Positions 32,869-41,693 of a stretch of DNA of 55,363 nucleotides are shown one piece after another. Under the pieces are notes generated by a model. The model saw only the letters and a program-made list of their open reading frames with translations, was not told the DNA's origin and searched no databases. Each line of letters begins with the position of its first letter. Positions within the stretch are counted from its first letter, which is position 1. Source of the DNA: Aeromonas salmonicida subsp. salmonicida (lineage in GTDB: Bacteria; Pseudomonadota; Gammaproteobacteria; Enterobacterales; Aeromonadaceae); assembly GCF_001643305.1 (NCBI RefSeq), contig NZ_LSGW01000093.1, positions 1-55,363 of the forward strand, given 5' to 3'. The position numbers were made by a program, and so were the translations under genes.

Positions 32869-33315
32869 ATGCAACAGCCACAAGATCACTCCCAACTGGA
32901 GATAAGCGACGACAAGGGGCGGCTAGACGTGCCGCTGATCCACCGATTTTTGTCCGAGGAGGCCTACTGGTGCCTCGGCATTCCACAGGCAACGGTACAG
33001 AGAGCTATCAACCACTCCCTCTGTTTCGGTGGCTACGTGGCAGGCCAGCAGGTGGCCTTCGCCCGGGTCATCACGGACAGGGCCACCTTCGGCTATCTGG
33101 CGGATGTATTCGTGCTGCCCGCTCATCGCGGCCGGGGCCACAGCAAGGCGCTGGTGGCGGCCATCCTGGCTCACCCGCAATTGCAGGGACTGCGGCGCCT
33201 CTCCCTCGCTACCTCCGATGCCCACGGTCTCTATGCCGGTTTTGGCTTCGAGCCGCCGCGCAAACCGGCCAGCCTGATGGAAAAGTACGATCCCGAGATT
33301 TATCTGCGCCCTTGA
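32869..33315 (+). CDS. GNAT-family N-acetyltransferase
   Basis: 148 residues. The central acetyl-CoA-binding motif is VFVLPAHRGRGHSKALVAAIL (R/Q-x-x-G-x-G/A), followed by LATSDAHGLYAGFGFE. The N-terminus has SEEAYWCLGIPQATVQRAINHSLCFGGYVAGQQVAFARVITD, typical of a small YitI/YpeA-like subgroup. It acetylates an unidentified amine. AAGGAGCC lies before the ATG. It is separate from glnE, which starts 240 bp downstream with its own control region. Confidence 0.85.
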   Translation: MQQPQDHSQLEISDDKGRLDVPLIHRFLSEEAYWCLGIPQATVQRAINHSLCFGGYVAGQQVAFARVITDRATFGYLADVFVLPAHRGRGHSKALVAAILAHPQLQGLRRLSLATSDAHGLYAGFGFEPPRKPASLMEKYDPEIYLRP

Positions 33316-33557
33316 GTTCTGTCACGCAGGCAGCACGTGGCGCTCGTCGGTTTATGCAGCACGCCCCAGCGCTGTGGCGCAGGGGCGTGACAGTGCCTGA
33401 TGAGGGTGTCCGCGACTTGATTGTCCTTGGGGCAGGTCACTGAACCCCCTGGTCTAATTGACCTCTGTCGTACTGTGCCGAGCCGCGCGACAGTGCTAGA
33501 TTGGCTGCCAGCGTTTTCATTCACTCTGCAGACCCGTTAACCACAAGGACGGCAACC

Positions 33558-36440
33558 GTGGCCCAGCATTTTTCTTCTCTCTCTTCTCCCTCCGCTCTTC
33601 CGCCCTTGCTGCAGGATCAGGCCGAGCGCCAGTGGCAACGGCTGATCGAGCTGGCGCCCGATTATGGCGCCCTGCCCGATGCGATTCGCCAGCTCCTGCT
33701 GACCCTGCTTGGCCTCTCCGATTTTGTCTCCGATTCGTTCATCAAGCAGCCCGAACTGGTGACGCAGATCCTCGCCTCGGGGGATCTCGAGCGGTCCGAA
33801 CGCTGGCCCGCCTACCAGCGCGATCTGACCGCTCTGCTCGCCGAGGTGGATGATGAAGAGGCGCTCAAGCGCACCCTGCGCCAGTTCAGACGCAGCCGCA
33901 TGCTGGTGATCGCCTGGCGCGAGCTGCTGGGACACGCGGCGGTGGAAGAGAGCTTTATCCATCTCACCAAACTGGCAGATGCCCTCATCTGCTCCGCCCG
34001 CGACTGGCTCTACGAGAGGCAATGCAACGAGCTGGGCACCCCCATGGACGGGGATGGCAACCCGCAGCCACTGCTGATCCTCGGCATGGGCAAGCTCGGC
34101 GGCGGCGAGCTGAATTTTTCTTCGGATATCGATCTTATCTTCACCTTCCCCGAGAACGGCTACACGGTCGGCGGACGGCGCGAACTCGCCAACCAGCCCT
34201 TCTTCATCAAGCTGGGGCAGCGGCTGATCAATGCCCTCCACCAGCCCACCCAGGATGGTCAGGTATTCCGGGTCGATATGCGGCTGCGCCCCTTCGGCGA
34301 TGCGGGCCCGCTCGCCATCTCCTTTGCCGCCATGGAGGATTATTACCAGCACCACGGCCGCAACTGGGAGCGCTACGCCATGGTCAAGGCGCGGGTGCTG
34401 GGGCCCCAGTGCGAGCACGCGGTCGCGCTTGCCGAAATGCTGCGCCCCTTCGTGTTTCGCCGCTACATCGATTTCGGCGTCATCGACGGCCTGCGCCAGA
34501 TGAAGGCGATGATCGCCGCCGAGGTGCGCCGCAAAGGGCTGGAGGGCAACATCAAGCTGGGGGCAGGCGGCATTCGCGAGGTGGAGTTTATCGCCCAGGC
34601 GCTGCAGCTTATTCGCGGCGGTCGCGAGCCTGCGCTGCGGGTGCGCCACCTGCCCGAGGCGCTGGCCGCCATCGCCCAGTGCGGCGCCCTCGAGGCAGAG
34701 CATTGCGACCGCTTGCTGGTGGCGTACCGCTTCCTGCGTCGGGTCGAAAACATCCTGCAGGAGATAGGCGATCAGCAGACCCAAACCCTGCCCACCGAGG
34801 AGCGGGAGCGGTTGCGGCTGCTCACCGCCCTCGGCTTTGCCGACTGGGGCGCCTTTATGGCCCATCTGGATGAGGAGATGGCCGCCGTTCATCAGGAGTT
34901 CGCCGCCGTGGTAGGCGAAGAGAAAGAGGCCCCCGCCCATCTGGAACAACTCTGGCTCGATCTCTGGCGCACCGAGCTCGATGCTGCTGAGCTGGAGACA
35001 TTGCTCGTCGCTCAGGGCGTCGACGACCCAGTTCCGCTCTGCACCGCCCTGCTGCGCTTCAAGGAAGAGTACAAGCGCCGCCAGGTGGGCCCGCAGGGGC
35101 GCATCGCCCTGGACTGGCTGATGCCTGAGTTGCTGCGACTGGTGGTGGCAAGCCGTGAGCCTGCCCGCCTGTTCGAGCGAGTGTGCGAGCTGCTGACCCG
35201 CATCTTCACCCGCAGCGCCTATCTGCAGCTGCTGGCGGAGAACCCCGCCGCCCTGCGCCAGCTGGTACGGCTGTGCGATGCCAGCCATCTGGTGAGCGAG
35301 CAGCTAGCCCGCTACCCCATACTGCTGGACGAGCTGCTGGATCCCCAGCACCTCTACCACCCGACCCCGCTGGATCAGTACAAGCCCCAGCTGCGCCAGT
35401 TCCTGCTGCGCATCCCCGAAGAGGACGTCGAGCAGCAGATGGAGGCGCTGCGCCAGTTCAAGCAGGTGCAGCTCTTGCGCATAGTGGCGGCCGACATCGC
35501 CGGCGCCCTGCCGCTGATGAAGGTGAGCGACCACCTCACCTGGCTGGCGGAGGCAATCACCGAAGAAGTGGTCAATCAGGCCTGGACCCAGATGAGCGAA
35601 CGCTACGGAGTGCCGCCCGAAGTGACTGTGACCGGCCAGCGCGGTTTCGCCGTGGTGGCCTATGGCAAGCTGGGCGGTATAGAACTGGGCTACGGCTCGG
35701 ATCTCGATCTGGTATTCCTGCACGGCGGCGATCCCAACAGCTACACAGACGGTCGCAAACCCATCGACAGCCGCCAGTTCTACCTGCGCCTGGCCCAGCG
35801 GATCCTGCACCTGTTCAGCACCCGCACTCCGTCAGGCATCCTCTATGACATCGACATGCGACTGCGTCCCTCAGGCGACTCGGGCCTGCTGGTCTCGTCG
35901 CTGACCGCCTATGAGCAGTATCAGCGCAGCGAGGCCTGGACCTGGGAGCATCAGGCACTGGTGCGGGCCCGCCCCATCTACGGCGATGAGACCGTCATCG
36001 CCGAGTTTGGGAGGATCCGCCGCGCCGTGCTGGCCAAGGAGCGAGACCTCGCCATCCTCGCAAAAGAAGTGCGCGAGATGCGCCACAAGATGCGGGATCA
36101 CCTGCTCAAGGCCGGTGAGGGGGAGTTCGATCTCAAGCAATCCCCCGGCGGCATGGTGGATATCGAGTTCATCGCCCAGTATCTGGTGCTGGCTCACGCC
36201 AACGGCGAACCCGAGGCCCTGACCCGCTGGTCCGATAACGTGCGTATCTTCGATGAGTGCGTGATGGCGGGAGTGCTCACCCTGGAGCAGGCGGAAGGGC
36301 TGAAACACGCCTATCTGGAGATCCGCAACCTCGGCCATCGCCTCAATCTCTCGGAGATCTCCCGCAAGGTGGGTGACGACCAGTTGCTGACCGAACGAGG
36401 CCATGTGCTGGCGGTCTGGCAACTGCTGTTGGGGGAGTGA
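33558..36440 (+). CDS. glnE: Bifunctional glutamine synthetase adenylyltransferase/adenylyl-removing enzyme
   Basis: About 960 residues from the GTG at 33558 (AAGGA eight bases upstream); the frame opens at a TTG at 33501, which lacks a ribosome site. There are two nucleotidyltransferase domains. The N-terminal de-adenylylating domain has ILGMGKLGGGELNFSSDIDLIFTF; the C-terminal adenylylating domain has VAYGKLGGIELGYGSDLDLVFLH and IDMRLRPSGDSG. A GlnD-type helical linker lies between. It controls glutamine synthetase by AMP addition or removal, in response to PII. E. coli GlnE has 946 residues. A decayed copy of its C-terminal half lies at 41.2-41.6 kb. Confidence 0.95.
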   Translation: MAQHFSSLSSPSALPPLLQDQAERQWQRLIELAPDYGALPDAIRQLLLTLLGLSDFVSDSFIKQPELVTQILASGDLERSERWPAYQRDLTALLAEVDDEEALKRTLRQFRRSRMLVIAWRELLGHAAVEESFIHLTKLADALICSARDWLYERQCNELGTPMDGDGNPQPLLILGMGKLGGGELNFSSDIDLIFTFPENGYTVGGRRELANQPFFIKLGQRLINALHQPTQDGQVFRVDMRLRPFGDAGPLAISFAAMEDYYQHHGRNWERYAMVKARVLGPQCEHAVALAEMLRPFVFRRYIDFGVIDGLRQMKAMIAAEVRRKGLEGNIKLGAGGIREVEFIAQALQLIRGGREPALRVRHLPEALAAIAQCGALEAEHCDRLLVAYRFLRRVENILQEIGDQQTQTLPTEERERLRLLTALGFADWGAFMAHLDEEMAAVHQEFAAVVGEEKEAPAHLEQLWLDLWRTELDAAELETLLVAQGVDDPVPLCTALLRFKEEYKRRQVGPQGRIALDWLMPELLRLVVASREPARLFERVCELLTRIFTRSAYLQLLAENPAALRQLVRLCDASHLVSEQLARYPILLDELLDPQHLYHPTPLDQYKPQLRQFLLRIPEEDVEQQMEALRQFKQVQLLRIVAADIAGALPLMKVSDHLTWLAEAITEEVVNQAWTQMSERYGVPPEVTVTGQRGFAVVAYGKLGGIELGYGSDLDLVFLHGGDPNSYTDGRKPIDSRQFYLRLAQRILHLFSTRTPSGILYDIDMRLRPSGDSGLLVSSLTAYEQYQRSEAWTWEHQALVRARPIYGDETVIAEFGRIRRAVLAKERDLAILAKEVREMRHKMRDHLLKAGEGEFDLKQSPGGMVDIEFIAQYLVLAHANGEPEALTRWSDNVRIFDECVMAGVLTLEQAEGLKHAYLEIRNLGHRLNLSEISRKVGDDQLLTERGHVLAVWQLLLGE

Positions 36441-36463
36441 CGCAAGGCTTGGCCGGAGCAATG

Positions 36464-36489
36464 AAAAGGGGCGCTTCAGCGCCCCTTTT
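36464..36489. terminator. Terminator of glnE (first copy)
   Basis: AAAAGGGGCGC-TTCA-GCGCCCCTTTT, a perfect 11-bp stem with A/T-runs on both sides. The same 26 bp reappear at 41668-41693 behind the glnE remnant. Confidence 0.9.
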
Positions 36490-36594
36490 ACTTTCCGGAA
36501 TGGTCGGTGGCATCTGGCCCTATCGCCCTGCGGCCAGCTCGATAAAAGTCGGCAGCATAAGCGGTATCTCTTCAGAAGCGCACACAGGCCAATA

Positions 36595-36641
36595 GACGGA
36601 ATCATGATTCCGTCCCTGAGAGACTATACCTGCCTCTCAGG
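36595..36641. repeat. Two adjacent inverted repeats between glnE and srlR
   Basis: GACGGAATCATGATTCCGTC (36595-36614) is a perfect 20-bp palindrome, followed immediately by CCTGAGAG (36615-36622) and CTCTCAGG (36634-36641). They lie at the left edge of the AT-richer sorbitol segment, after the srlR stop. The function could be srlR transcript termination, an operator or an insertion-junction element; no T-run supports a classic terminator. Confidence 0.6.
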
Positions 36642-36674
36642 CATATTCTGGAGGCCATTGCCCGGAATCGGGCG

Positions 36675-37439
36675 TCAAACCAGCAAGATCTCGATACCCT
36701 GTCGTTCCAGTGTCTGACGGTCCGCATCGCTAATTCCGGGGTCGGTAATGATGATGTCTATCTTGTCGATCGGCACGACCACGTTGGGGGTTCGCTGGCC
36801 AAATTTGCAGGAGTCGGTCACCACTATGATCTTTTTCGCTGACTGGCACATGGCCTGACTCACCTGATATGCCTCGTTGAAGGTGGTGATCCCCTGTTCA
36901 ACATCAAAACCATCGGCACCGATAAAGAGTTTGTCGAAGGTGAAGTCCCGAAAAGCCTGCTCGGCCGACTTGCCATGAAAGGAAGCGGAGCGCTTGCGAT
37001 AGGTGCCGCCAGGCATCAGCAATGTCAGGGAACTCTCAAGGGCCGCCGCTTCATTCATGATGTGCAGGCTGTTGGTCATCAGCTTGAGCCCGACATGTTC
37101 AGCCAGCCAGGGCACCATCTGCAAGGTGGTACTGCCACTGTCAAGCACGATGGACTCACCATTTTGCACAAGGCTGGCAGCCTTGGCCCCGATACGCTGC
37201 TTGATGTTCAAGTTGAGCGTGGTTTTCTCGTCCATGGTACGGTCTTCCAGAGCGGCACCATTGAATGCCTCCGCCCCGCCATACCGCCTCATCACCAGCT
37301 GTGCCTGCTCCAGAAAGCGAAGATCGCTACGAACTGTGGCTCCTGTGATGTTGAAATAGTCAGCCAGTTCCTTCACAGACGTTCTGCCATTTTCACGTAG
37401 ATAACGAACCAGCATATCGCGTCGAGTTTCTATAGACAT
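36675..37439 (-). CDS. srlR: Sorbitol operon repressor SrlR (DeoR family)
   Basis: 254 residues (E. coli SrlR/GutR 257). DeoR-type helix-turn-helix at the N-terminus (TRRDMLVRYLRENGRTSVKELADYFNITGATVRSDLRFLEQAQLVMRRYGGA). The sugar-phosphate-binding domain has LDSGSTTLQM, PGGTYRKRSASFHG and FIGADGFD...G.TTFNE, both typical of the family. It represses the srl operon and is released by a sorbitol-derived inducer. It is the last gene of the operon, as in E. coli, but gutQ is missing after it. Ribosome site weak. Confidence 0.93.
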   Translation of the reverse strand: MSIETRRDMLVRYLRENGRTSVKELADYFNITGATVRSDLRFLEQAQLVMRRYGGAEAFNGAALEDRTMDEKTTLNLNIKQRIGAKAASLVQNGESIVLDSGSTTLQMVPWLAEHVGLKLMTNSLHIMNEAAALESSLTLLMPGGTYRKRSASFHGKSAEQAFRDFTFDKLFIGADGFDVEQGITTFNEAYQVSQAMCQSAKKIIVVTDSCKFGQRTPNVVVPIDKIDIIITDPGISDADRQTLERQGIEILLV

Positions 37440-37528
37440 TCAGGATTCTCACAGTGATTAAAAGTCTGACCAGTTCAGGAATCTACCTCCATTTTTTTCA
37501 AAATGAAAACAAATGTACAGGAAAAACG

Positions 37529-37885
37529 TCACTTAGTTGATAAAGCGCACGCTATCGCCTCCCGAATGGAGGGAGATAACCCAGTCACATCCTGCTCACT
37601 CAGGGGCAAACTGGCGTGCAATAACGCGGTTAGTGGCTTGGGGCGTGTAAAGGTGCTGATCCCTTTCATCAGGCGAGCATCAAGGATCACGCCTTCTGCA
37701 TCATGGACGAGTACCACCAGGGTGCGTGGCCGCCAACGGGAAGCTGTTCGGCCTATCCTGACCACTCCCTTTCGGCTCAGCTCCTGCAACATACGGTTGA
37801 AAGATTTTAATTGGAAAAATCCCAAGACCATTTGCAAAATCCATGCAGTCAATGCAACAAAAATCAAGGCATTTACCGTATCCAT
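37529..37885 (-). CDS. srlM: Sorbitol operon activator SrlM (GutM)
   Basis: 118 residues (E. coli GutM 119). One N-terminal membrane segment (NALIFVALTAWILQMVLGFFQL) is followed by a basic stretch (FNRMLQELSRKGVVRIGRTASRWRPRTLVVLVHDAEGVILDARLMKGISTFTRPKPL), the GutM signature. GutM activates the glucitol operon in E. coli together with the repressor; the mechanism is poorly known. The start has GTGAGG upstream. It lies between srlD and srlR, separated from srlD by an intercistronic hairpin. Confidence 0.92.
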   Translation of the reverse strand: MDTVNALIFVALTAWILQMVLGFFQLKSFNRMLQELSRKGVVRIGRTASRWRPRTLVVLVHDAEGVILDARLMKGISTFTRPKPLTALLHASLPLSEQDVTGLSPSIREAIACALSTK

Positions 37886-37916
37886 TAGTTACCTCACTGA
37901 CGAAAATAAAGTGAAA

Positions 37917-37939
37917 CGGCAGTGCCTCATGCACTGCCG
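37917..37939 (-). terminator. Intercistronic hairpin between srlD and srlM
   Basis: CGGCAGTGC-ATGAG-GCACTGCCG (minus strand), a perfect 9-bp stem followed by GTTTCACTTT. It could partly terminate the operon transcript or protect the upstream messenger from decay, lowering SrlM/SrlR relative to SrlD. Confidence 0.6.
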
Positions 37940-37967
37940 AAATATCTGGTGACAAGCCATGATGGAC

Positions 37968-38747
37968 TTAAAACATGACCTGACCACCAGTAATATTGAT
38001 GGACTGGCCAGTACAGTAGGAAGCATTGTCGCTGGCATAGAATTTCAATACATTGAGTACATCTTGAAAGTCACAGCCACGTTTGAGGGGAACTTTGTCG
38101 ATATAAGCCTGTTCCACTTGATCCTCTGGAATGCCGAGCTTTACCGCATACTGGGGTTTTAGCGATTGGAACATGGGACTCTTGAGCAAATTTCCCAACA
38201 TCAGTGAATGCACTGTGATGTTGTGCTCTGCCAGATCCAGAGCCAGAGATTGCGTCAGCCCTATACCACCAAACTTTGCAGCTGAATAAGCCGAGTTATG
38301 CTTGGAACCCACTTTGCCAGATTTGGAGTTTATCTGGATGATACGACCACCGTGAGACTCCCGTATCATGATCCGCGCCACTTCTTTTGCACAAAGGAAA
38401 TAACCTGTCAGGTTGATATCCAGTGAGCGATGCCAATCAGCGAGAGGAAAGCTGTCGATCTTGGCGGCGGTAGCCGTTCCCGCATTGTATACCAGCAGAT
38501 CGATACGACCGAAGCGCTCATCAATGGTGTTTACCATACGGATGACATCTTCTTCCTGAATGGCATTGGCCTGAATCGACATGACATTTTCTGCACCATG
38601 GTCATGAGCCACTTCATCCGCTGTTTTCCGGGCAGCCTCGCCATCCAGATCGGCGACGACCACACGATAGCCATCATCAGCCAACCCTTTGGCCAGAAAA
38701 GCTCCCAGGCTTTTACCGCTACCAACTATCAGCGCTACTTTAGACAT
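37968..38747 (-). CDS. srlD: Sorbitol-6-phosphate 2-dehydrogenase
   Basis: 259 residues, equal to E. coli SrlD in length. Short-chain dehydrogenase with ALIVGSGKSLGAFLAKGLADDGYRVVVADLD (NAD-binding), LVYNAGTATAAKI, and the catalytic Ser-Tyr-Lys in INSKSGKVGSKHNSAYSAAKFGG. It oxidises sorbitol-6-phosphate to fructose-6-phosphate with NAD+, feeding glycolysis. GGGAGAATAAC precedes the ATG. It sits between srlB and srlM in the same order as E. coli. Confidence 0.95.
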   Translation of the reverse strand: MSKVALIVGSGKSLGAFLAKGLADDGYRVVVADLDGEAARKTADEVAHDHGAENVMSIQANAIQEEDVIRMVNTIDERFGRIDLLVYNAGTATAAKIDSFPLADWHRSLDINLTGYFLCAKEVARIMIRESHGGRIIQINSKSGKVGSKHNSAYSAAKFGGIGLTQSLALDLAEHNITVHSLMLGNLLKSPMFQSLKPQYAVKLGIPEDQVEQAYIDKVPLKRGCDFQDVLNVLKFYASDNASYCTGQSINITGGQVMF

Positions 38748-38768
38748 GTTATTCTCCCAAGGTTGTAT

Positions 38769-38825
38769 CTCACCCTCCTCTACATCAGAGCGACCAAACT
38801 CAATAATGTGTAGAGGGGGTGTGAG
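38769..38825 (-). repeat. Intercistronic inverted repeat between srlB and srlD
   Basis: On the minus strand CTCACACCCCCTCTACA pairs with TGTAGAGGAGGGTGAG (about 15 of 17 positions) around a 24-base loop. It has no T-run downstream, so it is more likely a messenger-processing or stability element than a terminator. Confidence 0.6.
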
Positions 38826-38828
38826 TTT

Positions 38829-39191
38829 TCAGTGATTCGATGTAAATATGATTTCTGTGCCAATCTCCAGAGCCTTTGGGCATGTGCCATTGACATGGAC
38901 AGTCCCCGGATATTCAGATTCTGAAGCGCCATCAAATCGAATGGTAATATGACCCAATGCATCAAGGTTGTGGCTTACTACACAGCCAACCGCCGTAATC
39001 GGATAGCTGATTGCGCCTAATAAAAATTGTCCACCTACCAGAATTTCACCATTCAACTCGGCATCTGGATGAATGAAACAATAGTCAGCGACATCCTTTG
39101 GTGCATTATCATTGAAGATAATCATCATATTTTCATTGAGTGATTCTGTTGCGAATTCCCCAATTTGAGTTACTTGCGTCCGATAGAGCAT
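38829..39191 (-). CDS. srlB: PTS glucitol/sorbitol-specific EIIA component
   Basis: 120 residues (E. coli SrlB 123). CFIHPDAELNG carries the probable phosphorylated His41, in the same context as E. coli (CFIHCHGEL); SYPITAVGCVVSHNLDALGHITIRFDGA and EYPGTVHVNG complete the PTSIIA_gutA signature. It accepts phosphate from HPr and passes it to the EIIB domain of SrlE. AGAAGGACATAGACG lies before the ATG. Gap of 27 bp after srlE. Confidence 0.95.
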   Translation of the reverse strand: MLYRTQVTQIGEFATESLNENMMIIFNDNAPKDVADYCFIHPDAELNGEILVGGQFLLGAISYPITAVGCVVSHNLDALGHITIRFDGASESEYPGTVHVNGTCPKALEIGTEIIFTSNH

Positions 39192-39218
39192 CGTCTATGT
39201 CCTTCTCTACAAGCGTGA

Positions 39219-40208
39219 TTACTGATAAATGAAAAATGAAATAAACCAGGCAAGAGCAACCGTAGGTGCTCCCGTTAGAAAACGGGAATAAAGTACCGAT
39301 GGGACACCTACCTGTACCGTGTCTGGTTTTGCCTCTGCCAGGCTCAACCCAACCGGTATGAAGTCACAAGCAGCCTGGGCGTTGATAGCAAACAGAGCGG
39401 GCAATGCCAGATGAGGCGGTATGTTACCCAAACCAATCTGGGTTCCTACCAAGACACCAATGACTTGTGCAATAACGGCCCCTGGCCCAAGAAAGGGAGA
39501 GAGGAACGGAAAAGAGCAAATAAGTGCCAGTATGATTAGACCAACCGGATTCTGCGCTAGCGGAATAAGTGCATGCGCTATCACATCACCGATTCCAGAA
39601 GCCAGTATCACCCCAATCAACATTGATACAAATGCCATGAAGGGAATAATGGAGTTGATGACAGTGTTGATGGTTTCCCGACCAGCCTGAAAGAAGGTTG
39701 CCATGACCCCACCCATGCCAATCCCTATTTTTGCAAGCAAGCTGTCACTTTGCTCACTCAGTTTTTTGCTACTGTCATATTGAGGTTTGTCTGCATTCTG
39801 AACCAAGGTCTGTGGGGCTGCCTCTGTAGACACATCCCCGCTGGCATTTTGCAACCTGATATTATCAGGCGTGACTCCGGAAACATAAATATCCTCAACG
39901 ATAAACTGTGCCATTGGCCCGCTTTTACCGGTTGAATGAATATTCACAGTAGGAATTTTCTTTTTAGGATAGAGACCACAACGCAGCGTACCACCACAAT
40001 CGATGATGACGACTGCGATCTCTTCCTCGGGTACAGAAGACTTGCAGCCATCCACTGCCTCCATACCGGACAACTCTACCATTCTGTCAACAATATCGGG
40101 GCGGGTACCTGCCGTTATATACAGAATTTTATTGCCAGGCTTGATCGGCACAATCAGTGGACCACCCCAACCCGAAGCGCCTTTTGTTATATAGAGTACA
40201 TTATCCAT
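39219..40208 (-). CDS. srlE: PTS glucitol/sorbitol-specific EIIBC component
   Basis: 329 residues (E. coli SrlE 319). The N-terminal cytoplasmic EIIB part contains [36 protein letters not shown], with the phospho-cysteine motif DCGGT. A linker of about 30 polar residues is followed by the membrane part ([36 protein letters not shown] ... [36 protein letters not shown]). With SrlA it forms the inner-membrane sorbitol channel that phosphorylates its substrate. The linker ([24 protein letters not shown]) accounts for the extra length. Confidence 0.95.
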   Translation of the reverse strand: MDNVLYITKGASGWGGPLIVPIKPGNKILYITAGTRPDIVDRMVELSGMEAVDGCKSSVPEEEIAVVIIDCGGTLRCGLYPKKKIPTVNIHSTGKSGPMAQFIVEDIYVSGVTPDNIRLQNASGDVSTEAAPQTLVQNADKPQYDSSKKLSEQSDSLLAKIGIGMGGVMATFFQAGRETINTVINSIIPFMAFVSMLIGVILASGIGDVIAHALIPLAQNPVGLIILALICSFPFLSPFLGPGAVIAQVIGVLVGTQIGLGNIPPHLALPALFAINAQAACDFIPVGLSLAEAKPDTVQVGVPSVLYSRFLTGAPTVALAWFISFFIYQ

Positions 40209-40228
40209 GATGAAACTCCTGAGTGAAC

Positions 40229-40786
40229 TTAAGCAGTGACTTTAATATTGACTTCGCCACTAAGATAAATCCCTTGCTGACGCTCAACAAATGCCGTCGT
40301 CAAATCTGTTACCCAGCCGCGGAAGAAATTACTTATCATGCCAACCAATAAATAACTCATGGCCAAAGGTGCCAATGGTAAACCAAGCTGAGTCAGCCCA
40401 CTTGCGATACCCAGATAAACGAACAGCTCACCAGGATTAACATGAGGAAATAGACCATTCATCGAATGGCAACTGTAGGAGGCTGCTGCATAATAAGATG
40501 GCTTATATCGTTCAGGCAGAAAACGCCCCAAACTGAGGGTCATCGGGTTCATAAAAACAAATGTACCAATGACCGGCAGTATCAAATATCTGGAAATGGG
40601 ATTGCCAGCGCTTTTTGCGGCCAAGCGCTCCACCCGCTCCTGACCAATGAATGCAATCAAGGCATTCATTGCGATCATCAGGGATATGAGCAAGGGAAGA
40701 ATGCCAGTCATCATGCCGACAAATACCTCACCTCCTTTATGGAACAGTCCAATGAACCATTCCGCTGCATGAATAATGATATCCAT
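40229..40786 (-). CDS. srlA: PTS glucitol/sorbitol-specific EIIC2 component
   Basis: 185 residues from [22 protein letters not shown] (E. coli SrlA 187); TTGAGGAC lies before the ATG and the earlier frame start is rejected. Membrane protein with [85 protein letters not shown], the well-conserved EIIC-GUT signature. It is the first gene of the operon; the gap upstream carries the promoter region with one weak CRP-like site. Confidence 0.95.
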   Translation of the reverse strand: MDIIIHAAEWFIGLFHKGGEVFVGMMTGILPLLISLMIAMNALIAFIGQERVERLAAKSAGNPISRYLILPVIGTFVFMNPMTLSLGRFLPERYKPSYYAAASYSCHSMNGLFPHVNPGELFVYLGIASGLTQLGLPLAPLAMSYLLVGMISNFFRGWVTDLTTAFVERQQGIYLSGEVNIKVTA

Positions 40787-41228
40787 GGTGTAGTCCTCAA
40801 GTAACTCCAGTGGTTGATAAGGGCACACAGAATGTGGATGACTTCAGCTGTGTGACGGGGGTTTGGCTGCTTCCTTGATAGCGTGCGACCCCAGCAACCC
40901 AATACCTTCACAATGAAAGACAATTTTCACAAAATGATTTTCAATGTGTGATTTCAGTAGCACTTTTTCCGTTTTTACCCTTGAGTTTCGCTAACGATGC
41001 CACCTGTGGCGAGCAAGCCAAGGCTGACAATCTCAAAAATTGTTAAACACAACAAGCTGAATCGTTACAGCAGCAATTCTACATCTATCGAGTTTTTCAT
41101 ATTGAAAATCAAAGCTAGCTCCCATCGTTCAACTACATGGCAATTCACTGAAAAACGGGCGCACTTATTGGGCTTCAAGCTGAGCAGTGAAGCCTGCAAA
41201 CCCTGTATGAGAGCGCCACGACTGATGC
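40787..41228. other. srl promoter region and unassigned DNA
   Basis: About 440 bp without a gene. Nearer srlA it is AT-rich and must hold the srl promoter; I could not place -35 and -10 with confidence. The open frames between 40997 and 41470 are not protein-like. The part from about 41000 to 41228 matches nothing else that I can see in the window. Confidence 0.5.
40947..40962. promoter_or_regulatory. Weak CRP-like site upstream of srlA
   Basis: TGTGA-TTTCAG-TAGCA: a perfect left half-site and 3 of 5 matches in the right half. E. coli srl is CRP-dependent, which makes the position plausible. Confidence 0.35.
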
Positions 41229-41644
41229 CCTGGTGGTCAATCAGGCCGCTGGACCAAGATGAGCAAACTCTCGCCCAAAGTAGCTGTGAGAGACCAACGC
41301 GGTTTCGCCGTGGTGGCTTATGGCAAGATCGGCGGTATCGCGCTCGGCTACGGCTCGGGTCTGGTGTTCTCCCCGACAGCGACAAAGACGGGCACGAGCC
41401 ATCGACAGCCGCCGCCTGTGAGCAGTACCAGCAGGCTGCTGGTACGAGCCCGTTCCATCTAGGGCGATGACCGAGTTTGTCATGGGGGGCATCCCCCAGG
41501 AGCAGACGAAAGGGCTGAAACACGCCTATCTGGAGATCCGCCACCCGGGTCATCACCGCAATCTCCCGGAGACCTCCCGCAAGGTGGGTGAAAACCAGTT
41601 GCTGACCGAACGGAGCTGTCTGGCAACGGCTGTTGGGGGAGTGA
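41229..41644 (+). pseudogene. glnE: Decayed, shortened copy of the glnE 3' end
   Basis: Four blocks match glnE in order: 41229-41371 (glnE 35570-35715, including the CGCGGTTTCGCCGTGGTGGC stretch), a short block with CATCGACAGCCGCC, 41418-41480 (glnE 35909-36007) and 41483-41644 (glnE 36263-36440, ending at the same GTTGGGGGAGTGA). The segments between are deleted, so about 870 bp became about 415 bp, with stops and frameshifts. It cannot make a protein. It is followed by the same terminator as glnE. Confidence 0.92.
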
Positions 41645-41667
41645 AACAAGGCTCGGCTGGATCAATG

Positions 41668-41693
41668 AAAAGGGGCGCTTCAGCGCCCCTTTT
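41668..41693. terminator. Second copy of the glnE terminator
   Basis: The 26-bp hairpin AAAAGGGGCGC-TTCA-GCGCCCCTTTT is identical to that at 36464-36489; the preceding 25 bp are also similar (caaggctcggctggatcaatg versus caaggcttggccggagcaatg). Confidence 0.95.

Noticed and set aside
33537..35288. 583-codon minus-strand frame inside glnE
   Set aside because: Antisense shadow of glnE; composition is codon-mirror-like and no family motif is present.
40848..40862. Second CRP site at TGTGACGGGGG upstream of srlA
   Set aside because: Only the left half-site matches; the right half has no TCACA-like sequence.
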